DNA of 64,000 bases from Ruminiclostridium sp. (GCA_017435425.1 JAFSFC010000006.1:1-64000); one strand, 5' to 3'; shown: positions 17,103 through 26,682, counted from the first letter of the stretch. Notes: generated by a model from the sequence alone, not told the origin. Made by a program: numbers and translations.

Positions 17103-18821
17103 TTATACAGAGGTCTTTTTCTTGTGCTGATTGAGCAGAGTGACGACACCTTCCACAGCAAGGATAATGGCCAGGATAATAAGCAGAACACCCACGATGA
17201 CCTGCACATAGGGGCCCCAGTCAGCGCCGCCGGCAGTGATCTGAGCCAGTTGGGTTTTGGTGTTAATACCCAGGGAGAAGATGGTTACGGCCAACATGAA
17301 GAACATGGGGATAACGCACATGAACTTGGTCTTTCCTGCGTTGCCCAGCCAGGTAGCTACAGCCAGTAGACCAAGGGCGGCCAGCAGCTGGTTGGCAGAG
17401 CCGAACAGCGCCCAGATCTTTTCATACCCGTTCATACCCAAGGCTATGCCAAGAACCACAGTGAAGAGGGTGGCCACATAGGGGTTGGCCAGGATCTTCT
17501 TATAGCCGATAACGGTATCAGGGGTCTCACCTTTGGTGGAATCAATCCAGAACTCCTGGAACATGAAGCGACCCAGACGAGTAGCAGTGTCCAAAGAAGT
17601 GAGACAGAAAGCCGAGTAGGTCAGGACCAGGAGGGTATATAAAATGTCATACAGGCCGCCATAGCTGGGATCGATCATACCCGCAATGCCACCGCCGAAG
17701 ATAGCAGTAGCTCCCACCAGTTCATGTTCGGTTCCCTTCAGGCCATATGCGTAAGCAATGGCGCACAGGGTTAGCACTGCCAGAACACATTCCAGCAGCA
17801 TGCCGCCATAGGCGATGGGTTTGGCATCTTTTTCCCGGTTCAGCTGTTTGGAAGTGGTACCGGAGGAGACCAGAGAGTGAAAGCCGGATATGGCACCGCA
17901 GGCAATGGTGGTGAACAGGACCGGGAAAACAGGGGTGGGATTGTTAGGAGTATTCATAACAGGCAGAGTGTCCATGGAGGGCTGTGCGATCACCACGGCC
18001 ACCACAGCTAGGGCTAACATGGCGTACAGCAGGAAGGAACTAAGATAATCTCGGGGCTGGAGCAGTATCCACACCGGTGTTACCGAAGCAACGATGATGT
18101 AAAAGCCTACGATGTACATCCAGGTGGTGCTGGTAAGGTAGATTGGGTGGAAGACCATACTGATGGCGATGATAGCCACAATGGCGGCAACACCAATAAC
18201 AGAAGCGATCCCCATAGGCATATTCCGGCGGTATACAAAGAAACCGAAAATCACGGCAAACACAATGAAGAGTAGGGACACCATGGCCACACGGGCATTG
18301 CTGGCAGAAGCAGCCTTGTCAATAACGCCGTTGGCATCCACTGTTGCAGCGAAGGTTCCTGCCACGATTGAAGCAAAAGCAGCCACCACCAGGATCAAAG
18401 TCAAATAGGCGAAGATGATAAACAACCGCTTGGCCCGGCGGGACATATTGGCAGAGATGATCTCACCGATGGATTTTCCGCCATGGCGAACTGAGGCAAT
18501 GAGGGAGCCGAAGTCATGGACACCGCCAAAGAAAATGCCGCCGATAATGATCCAAAGGACACAGGCCCCCCAGCCAAAACCGGCGGCACAGGCGCTGATT
18601 GGACCGGTGATGGGGCCAGCTCCGGCAATGGAAGAAAAGTGGTGGCCCATGAGAATGGGGGCCTTGGCAGGGACGTAGTCTACGCCGTCTGTCATGGTGT
18701 GAGCAGGTGTGGGAAGATCTCCTTCACCAACACCCCATTTTTTGCAAAGCCAGCGACCATAAAAAATGTAGCCAAAAATCAGCAGTGCAACACAAATCAT
18801 TAAAAGAACAAGACCGTTCAT
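17103..18821 (-). CDS. cstA: Carbon starvation protein A family transporter
   Basis: This 572-residue polytopic membrane protein is of the CstA/BtsT family, which imports peptides or pyruvate. Visible family landmarks are VPAKAPILMGHHFSSIAGAGPITGP near the N-terminus (split here only in description), SGTTSKQLNREKDAKPIAYG and many hydrophobic segments. ATG 18821 overlaps the stop of the upstream 179-residue gene by ATGA, so the two are translationally coupled. Substrate specificity between peptides and pyruvate cannot be told. Confidence 0.9.
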   Translation of the reverse strand: MNGLVLLMICVALLIFGYIFYGRWLCKKWGVGEGDLPTPAHTMTDGVDYVPAKAPILMGHHFSSIAGAGPITGPISACAAGFGWGACVLWIIIGGIFFGGVHDFGSLIASVRHGGKSIGEIISANMSRRAKRLFIIFAYLTLILVVAAFASIVAGTFAATVDANGVIDKAASASNARVAMVSLLFIVFAVIFGFFVYRRNMPMGIASVIGVAAIVAIIAISMVFHPIYLTSTTWMYIVGFYIIVASVTPVWILLQPRDYLSSFLLYAMLALAVVAVVIAQPSMDTLPVMNTPNNPTPVFPVLFTTIACGAISGFHSLVSSGTTSKQLNREKDAKPIAYGGMLLECVLAVLTLCAIAYAYGLKGTEHELVGATAIFGGGIAGMIDPSYGGLYDILYTLLVLTYSAFCLTSLDTATRLGRFMFQEFWIDSTKGETPDTVIGYKKILANPYVATLFTVVLGIALGMNGYEKIWALFGSANQLLAALGLLAVATWLGNAGKTKFMCVIPMFFMLAVTIFSLGINTKTQLAQITAGGADWGPYVQVIVGVLLIILAIILAVEGVVTLLNQHKKKTSV

Positions 18822-19357
18822 TTTCTTCTTACACCTCTCTTGGGGGGATTTAAACCAAAATTTTGCTCCAATAGTATTCTCGTTTCTCGCCCAGCGGAAT
18901 TGGAAATAACCTGATTGGAGGATAATTCTACTGCGGCTATATGATACTCCATCCAACCGTGAAATGCAAACCGGAAATATTTCCGTATTTTGGTTCGTTT
19001 TAAAAGTGTTTTAGCTTCTGGGTCAATGGTTTCCGCCATAATGACCAGGGTAACGAAGGAAGACATATGTTCCTTGTGGGGGCGGACTCTGGCCATACCC
19101 AGTTGAAGAGATTGATTGATATATCTATGAAGGGTGGAGGTGTCCAGGTGGTCCACAGTACAAAAGTAGACATAGTCATAGTTTTCCACTGCATTTAGTA
19201 CGTGTTTTTTACTAATGAGATAGTTTTCGTCCCGGAGAAAATATGTGGCGGTCGCTGGGAATACTCCGCCCCCATGGATGCCATCCCGGTCCAGATCATA
19301 ATGGTGGGAATAAATCGAAAACAGTTTTTCCAGGATATTTTTCTTAGAATCGTTCAT
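18818..19357 (-). CDS. Conserved small protein coupled to cstA
   Basis: This 179-residue soluble protein was not recognised. It has no signal peptide or membrane segment and is rich in histidine and tyrosine (FSIYSHHYDLDRDGIHGGG). Its stop overlaps the cstA start by four bases, so it is probably a partner or regulator of the transporter. A near-consensus promoter stands upstream. I would search it against families that neighbour cstA in Firmicutes. Confidence 0.72.
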   Translation of the reverse strand: MNDSKKNILEKLFSIYSHHYDLDRDGIHGGGVFPATATYFLRDENYLISKKHVLNAVENYDYVYFCTVDHLDTSTLHRYINQSLQLGMARVRPHKEHMSSFVTLVIMAETIDPEAKTLLKRTKIRKYFRFAFHGWMEYHIAAVELSSNQVISNSAGRETRILLEQNFGLNPPKRGVRRK

Positions 19358-19395
19358 AGTACCTCACAATCGAGAAAATCCTTCAAGATATATGA

Positions 19396-19424
19396 ATTAT
19401 ACAATAGATTCCGCTGTATGACAA
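19396..19424 (-). promoter_or_regulatory. Promoter of the cstA operon
   Basis: On the minus strand TTGTCA (19424-19419), 17 bases, then TATAAT (19401-19396). The site lies 39 bases before the ATG at 19357. Confidence 0.72.
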
Positions 19425-19570
19425 GAAAGAGTCCCGTAGGTTCCCAGCGAAAGAAAAACAAACCTGATCCTATTACTGTATTAGCCAGTAGCTGCCTTGA
19501 AAATAATAGCAACATATGATACATTACGCTTAGTAAAAACTTGCAGGCGAAAGGACGGAGGTTGTCCCGT

Positions 19571-20326
19571 ATGTATAATTTTTTTGTGGATGAAAATGCC
19601 CGCACAGGAAACTGTTTCAGAATTGATGGAAAGGATTACAACCACATCTGCAATGTACTGAGAATGCAGATTGGCTCCACCTTTCTTGTAAGCTGCGCAG
19701 GCACCAGCAGTCTGTGTCGACTGGATCGGGTCGAAGATGAGGCAGTGGTGGCAGAAATCATGGAGGAAAACTACCAGAGTACGGAGCTCCCTGTTCATTT
19801 TTATCTTTTCCAGGGGTTACCCAAAAAGGACAAGCTGGAACTGATCATTGAGAAGACTGTAGAACTTGGCGTGGCAGGCATTATTCCTGTGGAGATGAGT
19901 CGCTGTGTCATGAAGTTGGATGATAAAAAGAAAAAAACACGCATTGAGCGTTGGCAGGCCATTGCGGAGAGTGCTGCAAAACAGAGCAAACGGAATCTCA
20001 TCCCCGAAGTGTTTGATGTTATGACCTACAAGCAAGCCGTAGCAAAGGCTGCTGAAATGGACCTGTTCCTGGTCCCTTACGAGAATGAGCGTGGTATGGC
20101 TGAGACACGGGAAGCCCTGTCCCGCATCAAGCCCGGTATGTCGGTTGGCATTCTGATCGGCCCGGAGGGTGGCTTTGATCCAAAGGAAATTGACCTTGCC
20201 CGTGAGGCTGGGGCTGCCGTGATCTCCCTGGGAAAACGGATCCTCCGTGCAGAAACCGCTGCTTTTACTGCGGTTGGTCTTGGCATGCTTCATGTTGAGA
20301 TGAATCTCAGTCACGAGGAACAGTGA
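19571..20326 (+). CDS. rsmE: 16S rRNA m3U1498 methyltransferase
   Basis: This 251-residue SPOUT methyltransferase methylates U1498 of 16S rRNA. An N-terminal PUA-like domain precedes the knotted domain with IGPEGGF, LGKRILRAETAA and the VEMSRCVMKLD region. ATG 19571 follows GGACGGAGG. It begins a run of closely spaced genes (NIF3-like, thioesterase, macro). Confidence 0.93.
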   Translation: MYNFFVDENARTGNCFRIDGKDYNHICNVLRMQIGSTFLVSCAGTSSLCRLDRVEDEAVVAEIMEENYQSTELPVHFYLFQGLPKKDKLELIIEKTVELGVAGIIPVEMSRCVMKLDDKKKKTRIERWQAIAESAAKQSKRNLIPEVFDVMTYKQAVAKAAEMDLFLVPYENERGMAETREALSRIKPGMSVGILIGPEGGFDPKEIDLAREAGAAVISLGKRILRAETAAFTAVGLGMLHVEMNLSHEEQ

Positions 20327-20336
20327 AAGAAGTCAT

Positions 20337-20666
20337 ATGAATTTTACCTATTGTAAACTGGAGATTTTTATCCCAGAAACGCATTTAGAAGTCCTGCAGA
20401 AAGCTCTGTGGGAGGTGGATGCCGGGCACATCGGGAACTATGACTGCTGTTTGTCCTACAGCCGCGTGATTGGCTGTTGGCGACCTTTGGCAGGAACCAC
20501 ACCTTATCTGGGCACCCGGGGGGAGATCAGCTCGGAGCCAGAGATAAAGGTGGAGGTCACCTGTAAAACAGAAAACGTGGACCGCACCGTAGATGCGGTC
20601 AAAGCAGTTCATCCCTACGAAGAGCCGGTCATCAATGTGATCCCCCTGTACCGAACCAGTTTTTGA
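20337..20666 (+). CDS. NIF3/YqfO-like small domain protein
   Basis: This 109-residue protein has the LEIFIPETHLE start, the YSRVIGCWRPLAGTTPYLG middle and the HPYEEPVINVIPL end that mark the inserted CutA-like domain of NIF3/YqfO proteins, here on its own. Its molecular function is unknown. It follows rsmE by 10 bases and precedes the thioesterase by 14. Confidence 0.8.
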   Translation: MNFTYCKLEIFIPETHLEVLQKALWEVDAGHIGNYDCCLSYSRVIGCWRPLAGTTPYLGTRGEISSEPEIKVEVTCKTENVDRTVDAVKAVHPYEEPVINVIPLYRTSF

Positions 20667-20680
20667 AAGAGGAAGCCACT

Positions 20681-21091
20681 ATGAACGAGTTATTACATAA
20701 AATTGAGAATGAGATCCAAAGACAGAGCTACGCCATGTTATTGGGATTGCAGGTGAAGGAAGCCGAGGAGGGGAGAGTGGTCATCTCCTGCCAGAAGCGC
20801 CCAGACCTTCTCCAGCAAACCGGTATCCTCCATGGCGGCGTCATTGGCGGTCTGTGTGAGGCCACTGCGGGCTATGCCATTCAGACCATGATGCCCGAAG
20901 GGAAAGACCTGGTTGGTGTGGAGTACAAGATCAGCCTGATGCGTGCCCTTTCCGCAGACACCGTCATCGCTGTTGGTAAGGTTTTGAAAATGGGCAAGCA
21001 ACTGGCCGTAGCTGAAGCAGAAGTCTTTAACGCAGGCAGTGATAAAGTGGCTGCAAAGATTATTTTCACTGGAATGCTCATTGACAAATAA
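20681..21091 (+). CDS. PaaI-type hotdog thioesterase (second copy)
   Basis: This 136-residue paralogue of the protein at 10846 has the same length and the LHGGVIGGLCEATAGYA core. ATG 20681 follows AAAGAGGAAG. It would hydrolyse acyl-CoA thioesters. The divergence between the two copies suggests different acyl substrates or old duplication. Confidence 0.85.
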   Translation: MNELLHKIENEIQRQSYAMLLGLQVKEAEEGRVVISCQKRPDLLQQTGILHGGVIGGLCEATAGYAIQTMMPEGKDLVGVEYKISLMRALSADTVIAVGKVLKMGKQLAVAEAEVFNAGSDKVAAKIIFTGMLIDK

Positions 21092-21122
21092 TAAAAAGAG
21101 AAGATAGAAAAGACGGTAGCCT

Positions 21123-22199
21123 ATGCCATTTGAAATCGTACGAAATGACATCGTGAATATGAAGGTTGATGCCATCGTTAACACGGCAAACCCTGCGCCT
21201 ATCATTGGGTTTGGCTGCGATGCAGGCATTCATCATGGGGCTGGGCCGAAACTATTGAAGGCGCGGCAAAAAGTCGGTGCCATCGCTGTCGGGCAAGCCG
21301 CTATGACCAGAGGGTACGACCTGCATGCAGAGTATGTGATCCATGCGGTCGGTCCGGTCTGGCAGGGAGGTGCGCACAACGAGGAATCTTTGCTCCGGCA
21401 GTGCTATGACAATGCGTTGGAACTGGCGCGGAAAAAACGGTGCAAATCGATAGCCTTTCCATTGCTTTCTGCCGGAAACCACGGATTCCCCAAGGAATTG
21501 GCCATGCAGATCGCAATGAATGCATTCAGCAGCTTTTTGATGGAACATGAGATGCAGATCTATCTGGTGGTATTCAGCAAGGGTGCATTCACTCTGTCAG
21601 AAAAGCTGTTTCGATCTGTATCCAGTTACATCGATGAGAACTATATCTTTGAGAAAAACCTGGAAGAGTACGGAGTCACAGACAAGTGCAATGTTCGGGA
21701 ATCTGAGCTTGCTCAGATCCATCGGGAGCTGGAACGTCAAAAAGAGCTTCGGTATCAGCAGGCTCGCAGAGCGGATGAGGTCTGTGGTGCCCCTTCGGCA
21801 CCTATGGAAGTGCAGGAGAGGAAAACGCCCTTTGACCTGGAGCGTATGCTTCAGCAAAGGGACGCAGGGTTTTCTGAAACCCTGCTCCAACTGATAGATC
21901 AGACCGGAAAAAAAGATTCGGAGATTTACAAGAAGGCCAATATAGACCGAAAGCTGTTCTCAAAAATCCGAAAGAACAAGTATTACAAGCCCTCGAAGTC
22001 CACCGCCCTGGCTTTTGCCATTGCATTGGAGCTTGATTGGGAAGGAACTAAGGATCTGGTTGGTCGTGCCGGTTTTGCCCTTACCCATAGCAGTCAGTTT
22101 GATATTATTGTTGAATATTTTATCAAGCAAAAACTATACGATATCAATCAAATCAACGTGACCCTATTTGATTTTGATCAGCCTCTGCTGGGAGCCTGA
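21123..22199 (+). CDS. Macro-domain protein with C-terminal helical domain
   Basis: Residues 1-175 form a macro (ADP-ribose-binding) domain: NDIVNMKVDAIVNTANPAP, then GAGPKLL and FPLLSAGNHGFP. Such domains hydrolyse or read ADP-ribose marks. The last 110 residues (KKDSEIYKKANIDRKLFSKI, LAFAIALELDW) look like a helix-turn-helix-type module found in other Firmicutes macro proteins. A short linker joins them. It precedes a von Willebrand A protein by 80 bases. Role in stress, signalling or conflict is open. Confidence 0.85.
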   Translation: MPFEIVRNDIVNMKVDAIVNTANPAPIIGFGCDAGIHHGAGPKLLKARQKVGAIAVGQAAMTRGYDLHAEYVIHAVGPVWQGGAHNEESLLRQCYDNALELARKKRCKSIAFPLLSAGNHGFPKELAMQIAMNAFSSFLMEHEMQIYLVVFSKGAFTLSEKLFRSVSSYIDENYIFEKNLEEYGVTDKCNVRESELAQIHRELERQKELRYQQARRADEVCGAPSAPMEVQERKTPFDLERMLQQRDAGFSETLLQLIDQTGKKDSEIYKKANIDRKLFSKIRKNKYYKPSKSTALAFAIALELDWEGTKDLVGRAGFALTHSSQFDIIVEYFIKQKLYDINQINVTLFDFDQPLLGA

Positions 22200-22278
22200 A
22201 ATGTCGCCTGTCATGCGACCAAACCCTCCTTTTGATTTGATACACTCTGGGTGTCATCAAACAAAGGAGGGTTTTATT

Positions 22279-22947
22279 ATGACAGAACTGATTTTTATCC
22301 TGGACAGAAGCGGCTCCATGGCGGGCCTGGAGGCTGATACCATTGGAGGGTTCAACGCCATGCTCGAGAAGCAGAAAAAGAAACCCGGGGACACGCTGGC
22401 CTCCACCGTACTTTTCGACAGCGTCAGCCAGGTCATCCACGACCGGGTACCCTTGGAGAAGGTCCCGCCCATGACGGAAAAAGATTACTATGTACGGGGA
22501 TGCACTGCCCTGCTGGATGCCCTGGGCGGTGCCATCCATCACATTGGAAACGTACACAAGTACGCCCGCCGGGAGGATGTCCCGGAAAAGACTCTGGTGG
22601 TCATTACCACAGATGGAATGGAAAACGCAAGCCGCCGGTACGATTATGAACGGGTCAGCCAGATGATCGAAAAACAGCAGAAAAAGTACGGCTGGGAGTT
22701 CCTTTTCCTGGGGGCAAACATTGACGCCGCAAAAGAAGCAAAGCGGTTCGGTATCGCCCCTGAGCGTGCAGTGGATTATCACTGCGACAAAGCAGGAACC
22801 GCTCTGAACTATCAGGTTTTGAGTGATGTAGTCTGCTCGGTTCGTATGGGGGCAGACATCCGGGAGGATTGGAAGGCTCCTATCGCAGCAGATTTTGCGG
22901 CACGAAGTGGTAGACATCAAAAAACAAGCTGGTTTAAGCGAAAGTAA
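22279..22947 (+). CDS. von Willebrand factor A domain protein
   Basis: This 222-residue protein is a single vWA domain with a complete MIDAS: DRSGSM at the N-terminus, the threonine in GCTALLDA and ITTDGMEN. It has no signal peptide, so it acts in the cytosol. AAAGGAGG precedes ATG 22279. The C-terminus is basic. It lies next to a macro-domain gene, a pairing reminiscent of phage- or stress-response clusters, though no Ter protein is near. Confidence 0.85.
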   Translation: MTELIFILDRSGSMAGLEADTIGGFNAMLEKQKKKPGDTLASTVLFDSVSQVIHDRVPLEKVPPMTEKDYYVRGCTALLDALGGAIHHIGNVHKYARREDVPEKTLVVITTDGMENASRRYDYERVSQMIEKQQKKYGWEFLFLGANIDAAKEAKRFGIAPERAVDYHCDKAGTALNYQVLSDVVCSVRMGADIREDWKAPIAADFAARSGRHQKTSWFKRK

Positions 22948-22952
22948 TACCA

Positions 22953-22981
22953 TTGTTTCTCCCTGCAAACTCTGGTATAAT
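22953..22981 (+). promoter_or_regulatory. Promoter of the PNPOx-like gene
   Basis: TTGTTT at 22953-22958, 17 bases, TATAAT at 22976-22981, about 41 bases upstream of the ATG. Confidence 0.65.
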
Positions 22982-23021
22982 AATATTATACCTATGTCAA
23001 TGGATCAACGGAGGTAGTATT

Positions 23022-23414
23022 ATGAACAGAGTTTGTGATTTTATCAAATCTGCCGGTGTCTATTATCTGGCGACCGTAGAAGGAGATCAGCCCAGAGTCC
23101 GTCCCTTTGGTACCATCCATATTTTCGAAGGAAACCTCTACATCCAGACAGGAAGAATTAAGAATGTATCCAAGCAGCTTGCAGTCAACCCCAAAGCAGA
23201 GATTTGCGCCTTCAAAGACGGAGTATGGCTTCGTGTCTCCTGCGAGCTGGTAGAAGATGACCGCCTGGAGCCCAAGAAGTCCATGCTGGATGCTTATCCC
23301 AATCTTCGGGGGATGTATGATGAGAATGACGGAAATACCCAGGTCTTATACCTGAAGGACGCTGTGGTCACCTTCAGCTCCTTCACCGCAGAACCCGAAA
23401 CCTATACATTTTAA
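23022..23414 (+). CDS. Pyridoxamine 5'-phosphate oxidase-like flavoprotein
   Basis: This 130-residue split-barrel protein has VYYLATVEGDQPRVRPFG and YIQTGRIKNVSKQL, typical of small FMN- or F420-binding PNPOx-like proteins in anaerobes. It is too short for a true PdxH. The natural substrate is unknown. It is monocistronic, with a promoter upstream and a terminator at 23427. Confidence 0.85.
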   Translation: MNRVCDFIKSAGVYYLATVEGDQPRVRPFGTIHIFEGNLYIQTGRIKNVSKQLAVNPKAEICAFKDGVWLRVSCELVEDDRLEPKKSMLDAYPNLRGMYDENDGNTQVLYLKDAVVTFSSFTAEPETYTF

Positions 23415-23426
23415 GTAGTAATAGAG

Positions 23427-23454
23427 AACGCTGCCTGAAACAGGCAGCGTTTTT
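23427..23454 (+). terminator. Rho-independent terminator
   Basis: AACGCTGCCTG, loop AAA, CAGGCAGCGTTTTT. Confidence 0.92.
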
Positions 23455-23515
23455 CATTGCAGAATGTCGGAAGTCTTGTTAAGATAGAAACGGCAGAAAA
23501 GGAGGCGAGAAACCC

Positions 23516-23896
23516 ATGGACCAGGATATTCTGTTCTTTTTTCGCAACCATACAGATGCACTGCCCCTGTATCTCTCCTTGGAAGAGAAGATCATATCCG
23601 AGATCCCGGATGTCAAAACCAAGGTCTCCAAAAGTCAGATCGGTTTTCAAAACAAGCGTGGGTTTGCCTTTGTGTCCTTTCTGCCAGTACGGAAGGCAAA
23701 GGATCGTCCCAATCGCTATATCACAGTGTCCTTTGGTCTGGGATATCAAAAGGCATCTGCTAGAATCGACGCCTCAGTGGAACCCTACCCCAACCGTTGG
23801 ACCCACCATGTAATGGTTACTAGGATGGAGGAAATAGACGAGGAGCTGTTGAGCTGGATTCGGGAGGCGGCAGCCTTTTCCGCCGCAAAAAAATGA
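23516..23896 (+). CDS. DUF5655-like protein
   Basis: This 126-residue protein resembles the DUF5655 domain: FFRNHTDALPLYLSLEEKI, VSKSQIGFQNKRGFAFVSF and the SVEPYPNRWTHHVMV end. No catalytic motif is known to me. It precedes the SGNH hydrolase gene by 9 bases. Confidence 0.75.
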   Translation: MDQDILFFFRNHTDALPLYLSLEEKIISEIPDVKTKVSKSQIGFQNKRGFAFVSFLPVRKAKDRPNRYITVSFGLGYQKASARIDASVEPYPNRWTHHVMVTRMEEIDEELLSWIREAAAFSAAKK

Positions 23897-23905
23897 GGTG
23901 AGTCG

Positions 23906-24475
23906 ATGCGTATTATGTGTTTGGGAGATTCCAATACCTATGGATTCGATCCCAGATCCTACATTGGGGATCGTTATCCTCCAGAAGATCGCTGGGTGGA
24001 TATCCTTGCAAAGCTAACCGGTTGGGAGTTCATTAACGAGGGAGAGAACGGACGCAGCATACCACGATGGAAATTTGAACTTGAGATGCTCCAACGGACT
24101 ACCATTGATGACTCCGTGGATCTGCTGATCATCATGTTGGGAGGAAATGATCTGCTCCAGGGAGCGGATGCCAAGCTGACCACACAGCGTATGGAGGCAT
24201 TCCTTTCCTGGCTGCCTGTTCCCCTCAACAGAGTGCTTTTGGTTGCCCCGCCCCCCATGCAGCCTGGCGCATGGGGGTTCGAAGATCGACTTTTAAAAGA
24301 GTCGCAAAAATTGGCAGAAGAATATCAAATCATGGCCAATAAACTGGGGATTTGGTTTGCAGACAGTTCAAAATGGAAGATCCCTCTCACGTTTGACGGC
24401 GCGCATTTTACAGAAGAAGGCCATAGGGCCTTTGCCCGGGAGTTATATCGAATCGTTTTAAAAGAGACGGGATGA
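23906..24475 (+). CDS. SGNH/GDSL-family hydrolase
   Basis: This 189-residue protein has all four blocks of SGNH esterases: LGDSNTYGFD, the glycine in NEGENGR, MLGGNDLL and the catalytic pair in DGAHFTEEGH. No signal peptide is present, so it acts in the cytosol on an acyl ester. GAGGTG stands before ATG 23906. It probably forms an operon with the DUF5655-like gene. Confidence 0.9.
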   Translation: MRIMCLGDSNTYGFDPRSYIGDRYPPEDRWVDILAKLTGWEFINEGENGRSIPRWKFELEMLQRTTIDDSVDLLIIMLGGNDLLQGADAKLTTQRMEAFLSWLPVPLNRVLLVAPPPMQPGAWGFEDRLLKESQKLAEEYQIMANKLGIWFADSSKWKIPLTFDGAHFTEEGHRAFARELYRIVLKETG

Positions 24476-24551
24476 ACCGTCCTTTGCCCATATAGGAAAA
24501 ATACCCGAGCGGAGTTTGATATTTTTTCGTTTTTTGGGCATTGAAACGAAT

Positions 24552-24573
24552 GTGCCGGATATGGCACTTTTTC
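24552..24573 (+). terminator. Weak terminator or operator after the SGNH gene
   Basis: GTGCC, GGATAT, GGCAC followed by TTTTT. The stem is only five bases. It lies directly before the promoter of the transporter operon, so an operator is an alternative. Confidence 0.45.
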
Positions 24574-24584
24574 CCAATAAAGTG

Positions 24585-24613
24585 TTGAAAGATTTGACCA
24601 ATTATGGTACTAT
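24585..24613 (+). promoter_or_regulatory. Promoter of the dipeptide transporter operon
   Basis: TTGAAA at 24585-24590, 17 bases, TACTAT at 24608-24613. The leader to the first ATG is about 105 bases. Confidence 0.65.
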
Positions 24614-24724
24614 AGCTGTTATATCATAGAATCCTTTTGTGGACCCACGGCGCTTTTATGTGTTAAAGGTTTAGCGCAAAGAAACTATGGAAACGATTTT
24701 GCAGAACAGAAAGACTGTGAAAAC

Positions 24725-25723
24725 ATGAACGAATCTGAGATTATTCTTGAAATAAAAGACCTCTGCGTTGAGTTTCAGTCTGCGGAGGGCACCGTAAAAG
24801 CGGTCAACCGATTGGACTATACCCTTCACAAGGGCGAAAAGCTCGGTATTGTGGGTGAATCCGGCTCTGGCAAGAGTGTTTCTTCCCTTGGTATTATGCG
24901 CCTGATCCCCAACCCGCCGGGTAAAATCACCCAGGGAAGCATTTTATACAGAGGGAAGGATCTGGCACAGGCCAGCGAGAAGGAAATGCAGACCATCCGC
25001 GGCAATGAGATCTCCATGATCTTCCAGGAGCCCATGACGTCTCTGAATCCAATCATTCAGTGCGGCAAACAGATTGCTGAAAGCCTGCGTCTTCACCGTG
25101 GTCTGAATAAGAAAGAGGCCATGGAAGAAGCAATCCGGATGATGAAGGCTGTTGGTATTGCCAATGCCGAGATCCGGGCCCGGGAGTATCCCCATCAGAT
25201 GTCCGGCGGCATGCGTCAGCGTGTGATGATCGCCATGGCATTGGCCTGCCGCCCCCAGATCCTGATCGCTGACGAGCCCACTACGGCTCTGGATGTGACC
25301 ATCCAGGCGCAGATCCTGGATCTCATCCGCAAGCTCAATGAAGAGATGGGGGCATCGGTCCTGTTTATCACCCATGATTTGGGTGTGGTCAATGAACTTT
25401 GCGATACCGTCATTGTTATGTACGCCGGCCGTATTGTGGAACGGGCTTCTACCAAGGAACTCTTTGCAGAGCCCCTGCATCCTTACTCTGTGGGCCTGCT
25501 GAATGCCATCCCCAGAATCACCAAAGATCGAGCTCCCCTGAAAACCATTGAAGGCATGGTCCCCAACCCCACGGAACGTCTTGAGGGTTGCTCCTTCTGG
25601 CCCAGATGTCCCCATGCTACAGAGCAGTGCAAGCAGGCTGAGCCCCCGGTCTGTCAGATCGGAGAAGACCGGATGGTTCGCTGCTGGCTCTATGCCAAGG
25701 AAGACAAGGAGGTCAGCGAATGA
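24725..25723 (+). CDS. dppD: Dipeptide/oligopeptide ABC transporter ATP-binding protein
   Basis: This 332-residue ATPase has Walker A GESGSGKS, the ABC signature [15 protein letters not shown], Walker [13 protein letters not shown] and the C-terminal cysteine-rich extension ([20 protein letters not shown]) that in Dpp/Opp ATPases binds a [4Fe-4S] cluster. It energises import through the inner-membrane permeases downstream. Its stop overlaps the start of the partner ATPase by four bases. Confidence 0.93.
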   Translation: MNESEIILEIKDLCVEFQSAEGTVKAVNRLDYTLHKGEKLGIVGESGSGKSVSSLGIMRLIPNPPGKITQGSILYRGKDLAQASEKEMQTIRGNEISMIFQEPMTSLNPIIQCGKQIAESLRLHRGLNKKEAMEEAIRMMKAVGIANAEIRAREYPHQMSGGMRQRVMIAMALACRPQILIADEPTTALDVTIQAQILDLIRKLNEEMGASVLFITHDLGVVNELCDTVIVMYAGRIVERASTKELFAEPLHPYSVGLLNAIPRITKDRAPLKTIEGMVPNPTERLEGCSFWPRCPHATEQCKQAEPPVCQIGEDRMVRCWLYAKEDKEVSE

Positions 25724-26682
25724 CAGCAGAAACAAACAACGTGCTGATGAAGGCCGACCACGTCAAGGTATACTACAAGGGAAAAAACCGAAAGGCCGGT
25801 GTGGTCAAAGCGGTTGATGATGTGAGCTTTGAAATCATGAAAGGGGAGACCTTTGGCGTCGTCGGTGAATCCGGCTGCGGCAAGTCTACCCTGGGCCGTG
25901 CTTTGGTTCGACTGCTCAAGCCTACCGAGGGCGAGATCACCCTGGACGGCAAAGCCATCGCCGAGCTGAAGGGCGAAGAACTCAAGCAAATGCGCAAGGA
26001 TGCACAGATCATCTTCCAGGATCCTTCCGCCAGCCTGAATCCCCGCCGCACCATTAAGCAAATCCTGATGGAACCTTTTGAGATCCATGGCATGAAGGGA
26101 GATGTGGAGGCGCGCATCCAGGAGCTCATCCAGCTGGTTGGTCTGGACACCTATCACTTGAGCCGATATCCCCACGAACTTTCCGGCGGCCAGAAGCAGC
26201 GTGTGGGCATTGCCCGTGCTCTGGCCCTGGAGCCCAAGATCATCATCTGCGACGAAGCTGTGTCTGCTTTGGACGTGTCTGTCCAGGCGCAGGTGCTGAA
26301 CCTTCTCCAGGAACTGAAAGAGAAGCTGGGGCTGACTTACTTCTTCATCTCCCATAACCTGAACGTAGTCTATCAGGTCAGCGACCGTGTGGCCGTTATG
26401 TACTTAGGAAAGATCGTAGAGATCGCAGACTATGCTCAGCTTTACGAAAAACGCTATCACCCCTACACAGAGGCTCTTCTCTCTGCCATTCCCCAGGTCG
26501 GGGCCGAGGAAAAGAGCGAGCGCATTCGTCTGGAAGGCGAACTCCCCAGTCCTTCCAATCCGCCCAGCGGCTGCCGGTTCCATACCCGCTGCCCCAAGGT
26601 CTGTGAGCGGTGCATGAAAGAGGAACCGGTGTTCCGGGAGATCGAGGCAGGGCATTATGTTGCCTGCCACCTGTACGATTAA
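25720..26682 (+). CDS. dppF: Dipeptide/oligopeptide ABC transporter ATP-binding protein
   Basis: This 320-residue second ATPase has Walker A GESGCGKS, signature [15 protein letters not shown] and Walker [13 protein letters not shown], with alanine replacing the usual proline. The C-terminal [16 protein letters not shown] again fits the Opp/Dpp Fe-S extension. It pairs with the upstream ATPase as a heterodimer. Confidence 0.93.
   Translation: MTAETNNVLMKADHVKVYYKGKNRKAGVVKAVDDVSFEIMKGETFGVVGESGCGKSTLGRALVRLLKPTEGEITLDGKAIAELKGEELKQMRKDAQIIFQDPSASLNPRRTIKQILMEPFEIHGMKGDVEARIQELIQLVGLDTYHLSRYPHELSGGQKQRVGIARALALEPKIIICDEAVSALDVSVQAQVLNLLQELKEKLGLTYFFISHNLNVVYQVSDRVAVMYLGKIVEIADYAQLYEKRYHPYTEALLSAIPQVGAEEKSERIRLEGELPSPSNPPSGCRFHTRCPKVCERCMKEEPVFREIEAGHYVACHLYD

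Noticed and set aside
24563-24579. TGGCACTTTTTCCCAA as a second sigma-54 promoter.
   Set aside because: The -24 half fits but the -12 half lacks GC at the right spacing. A sigma-70 type promoter lies just downstream.
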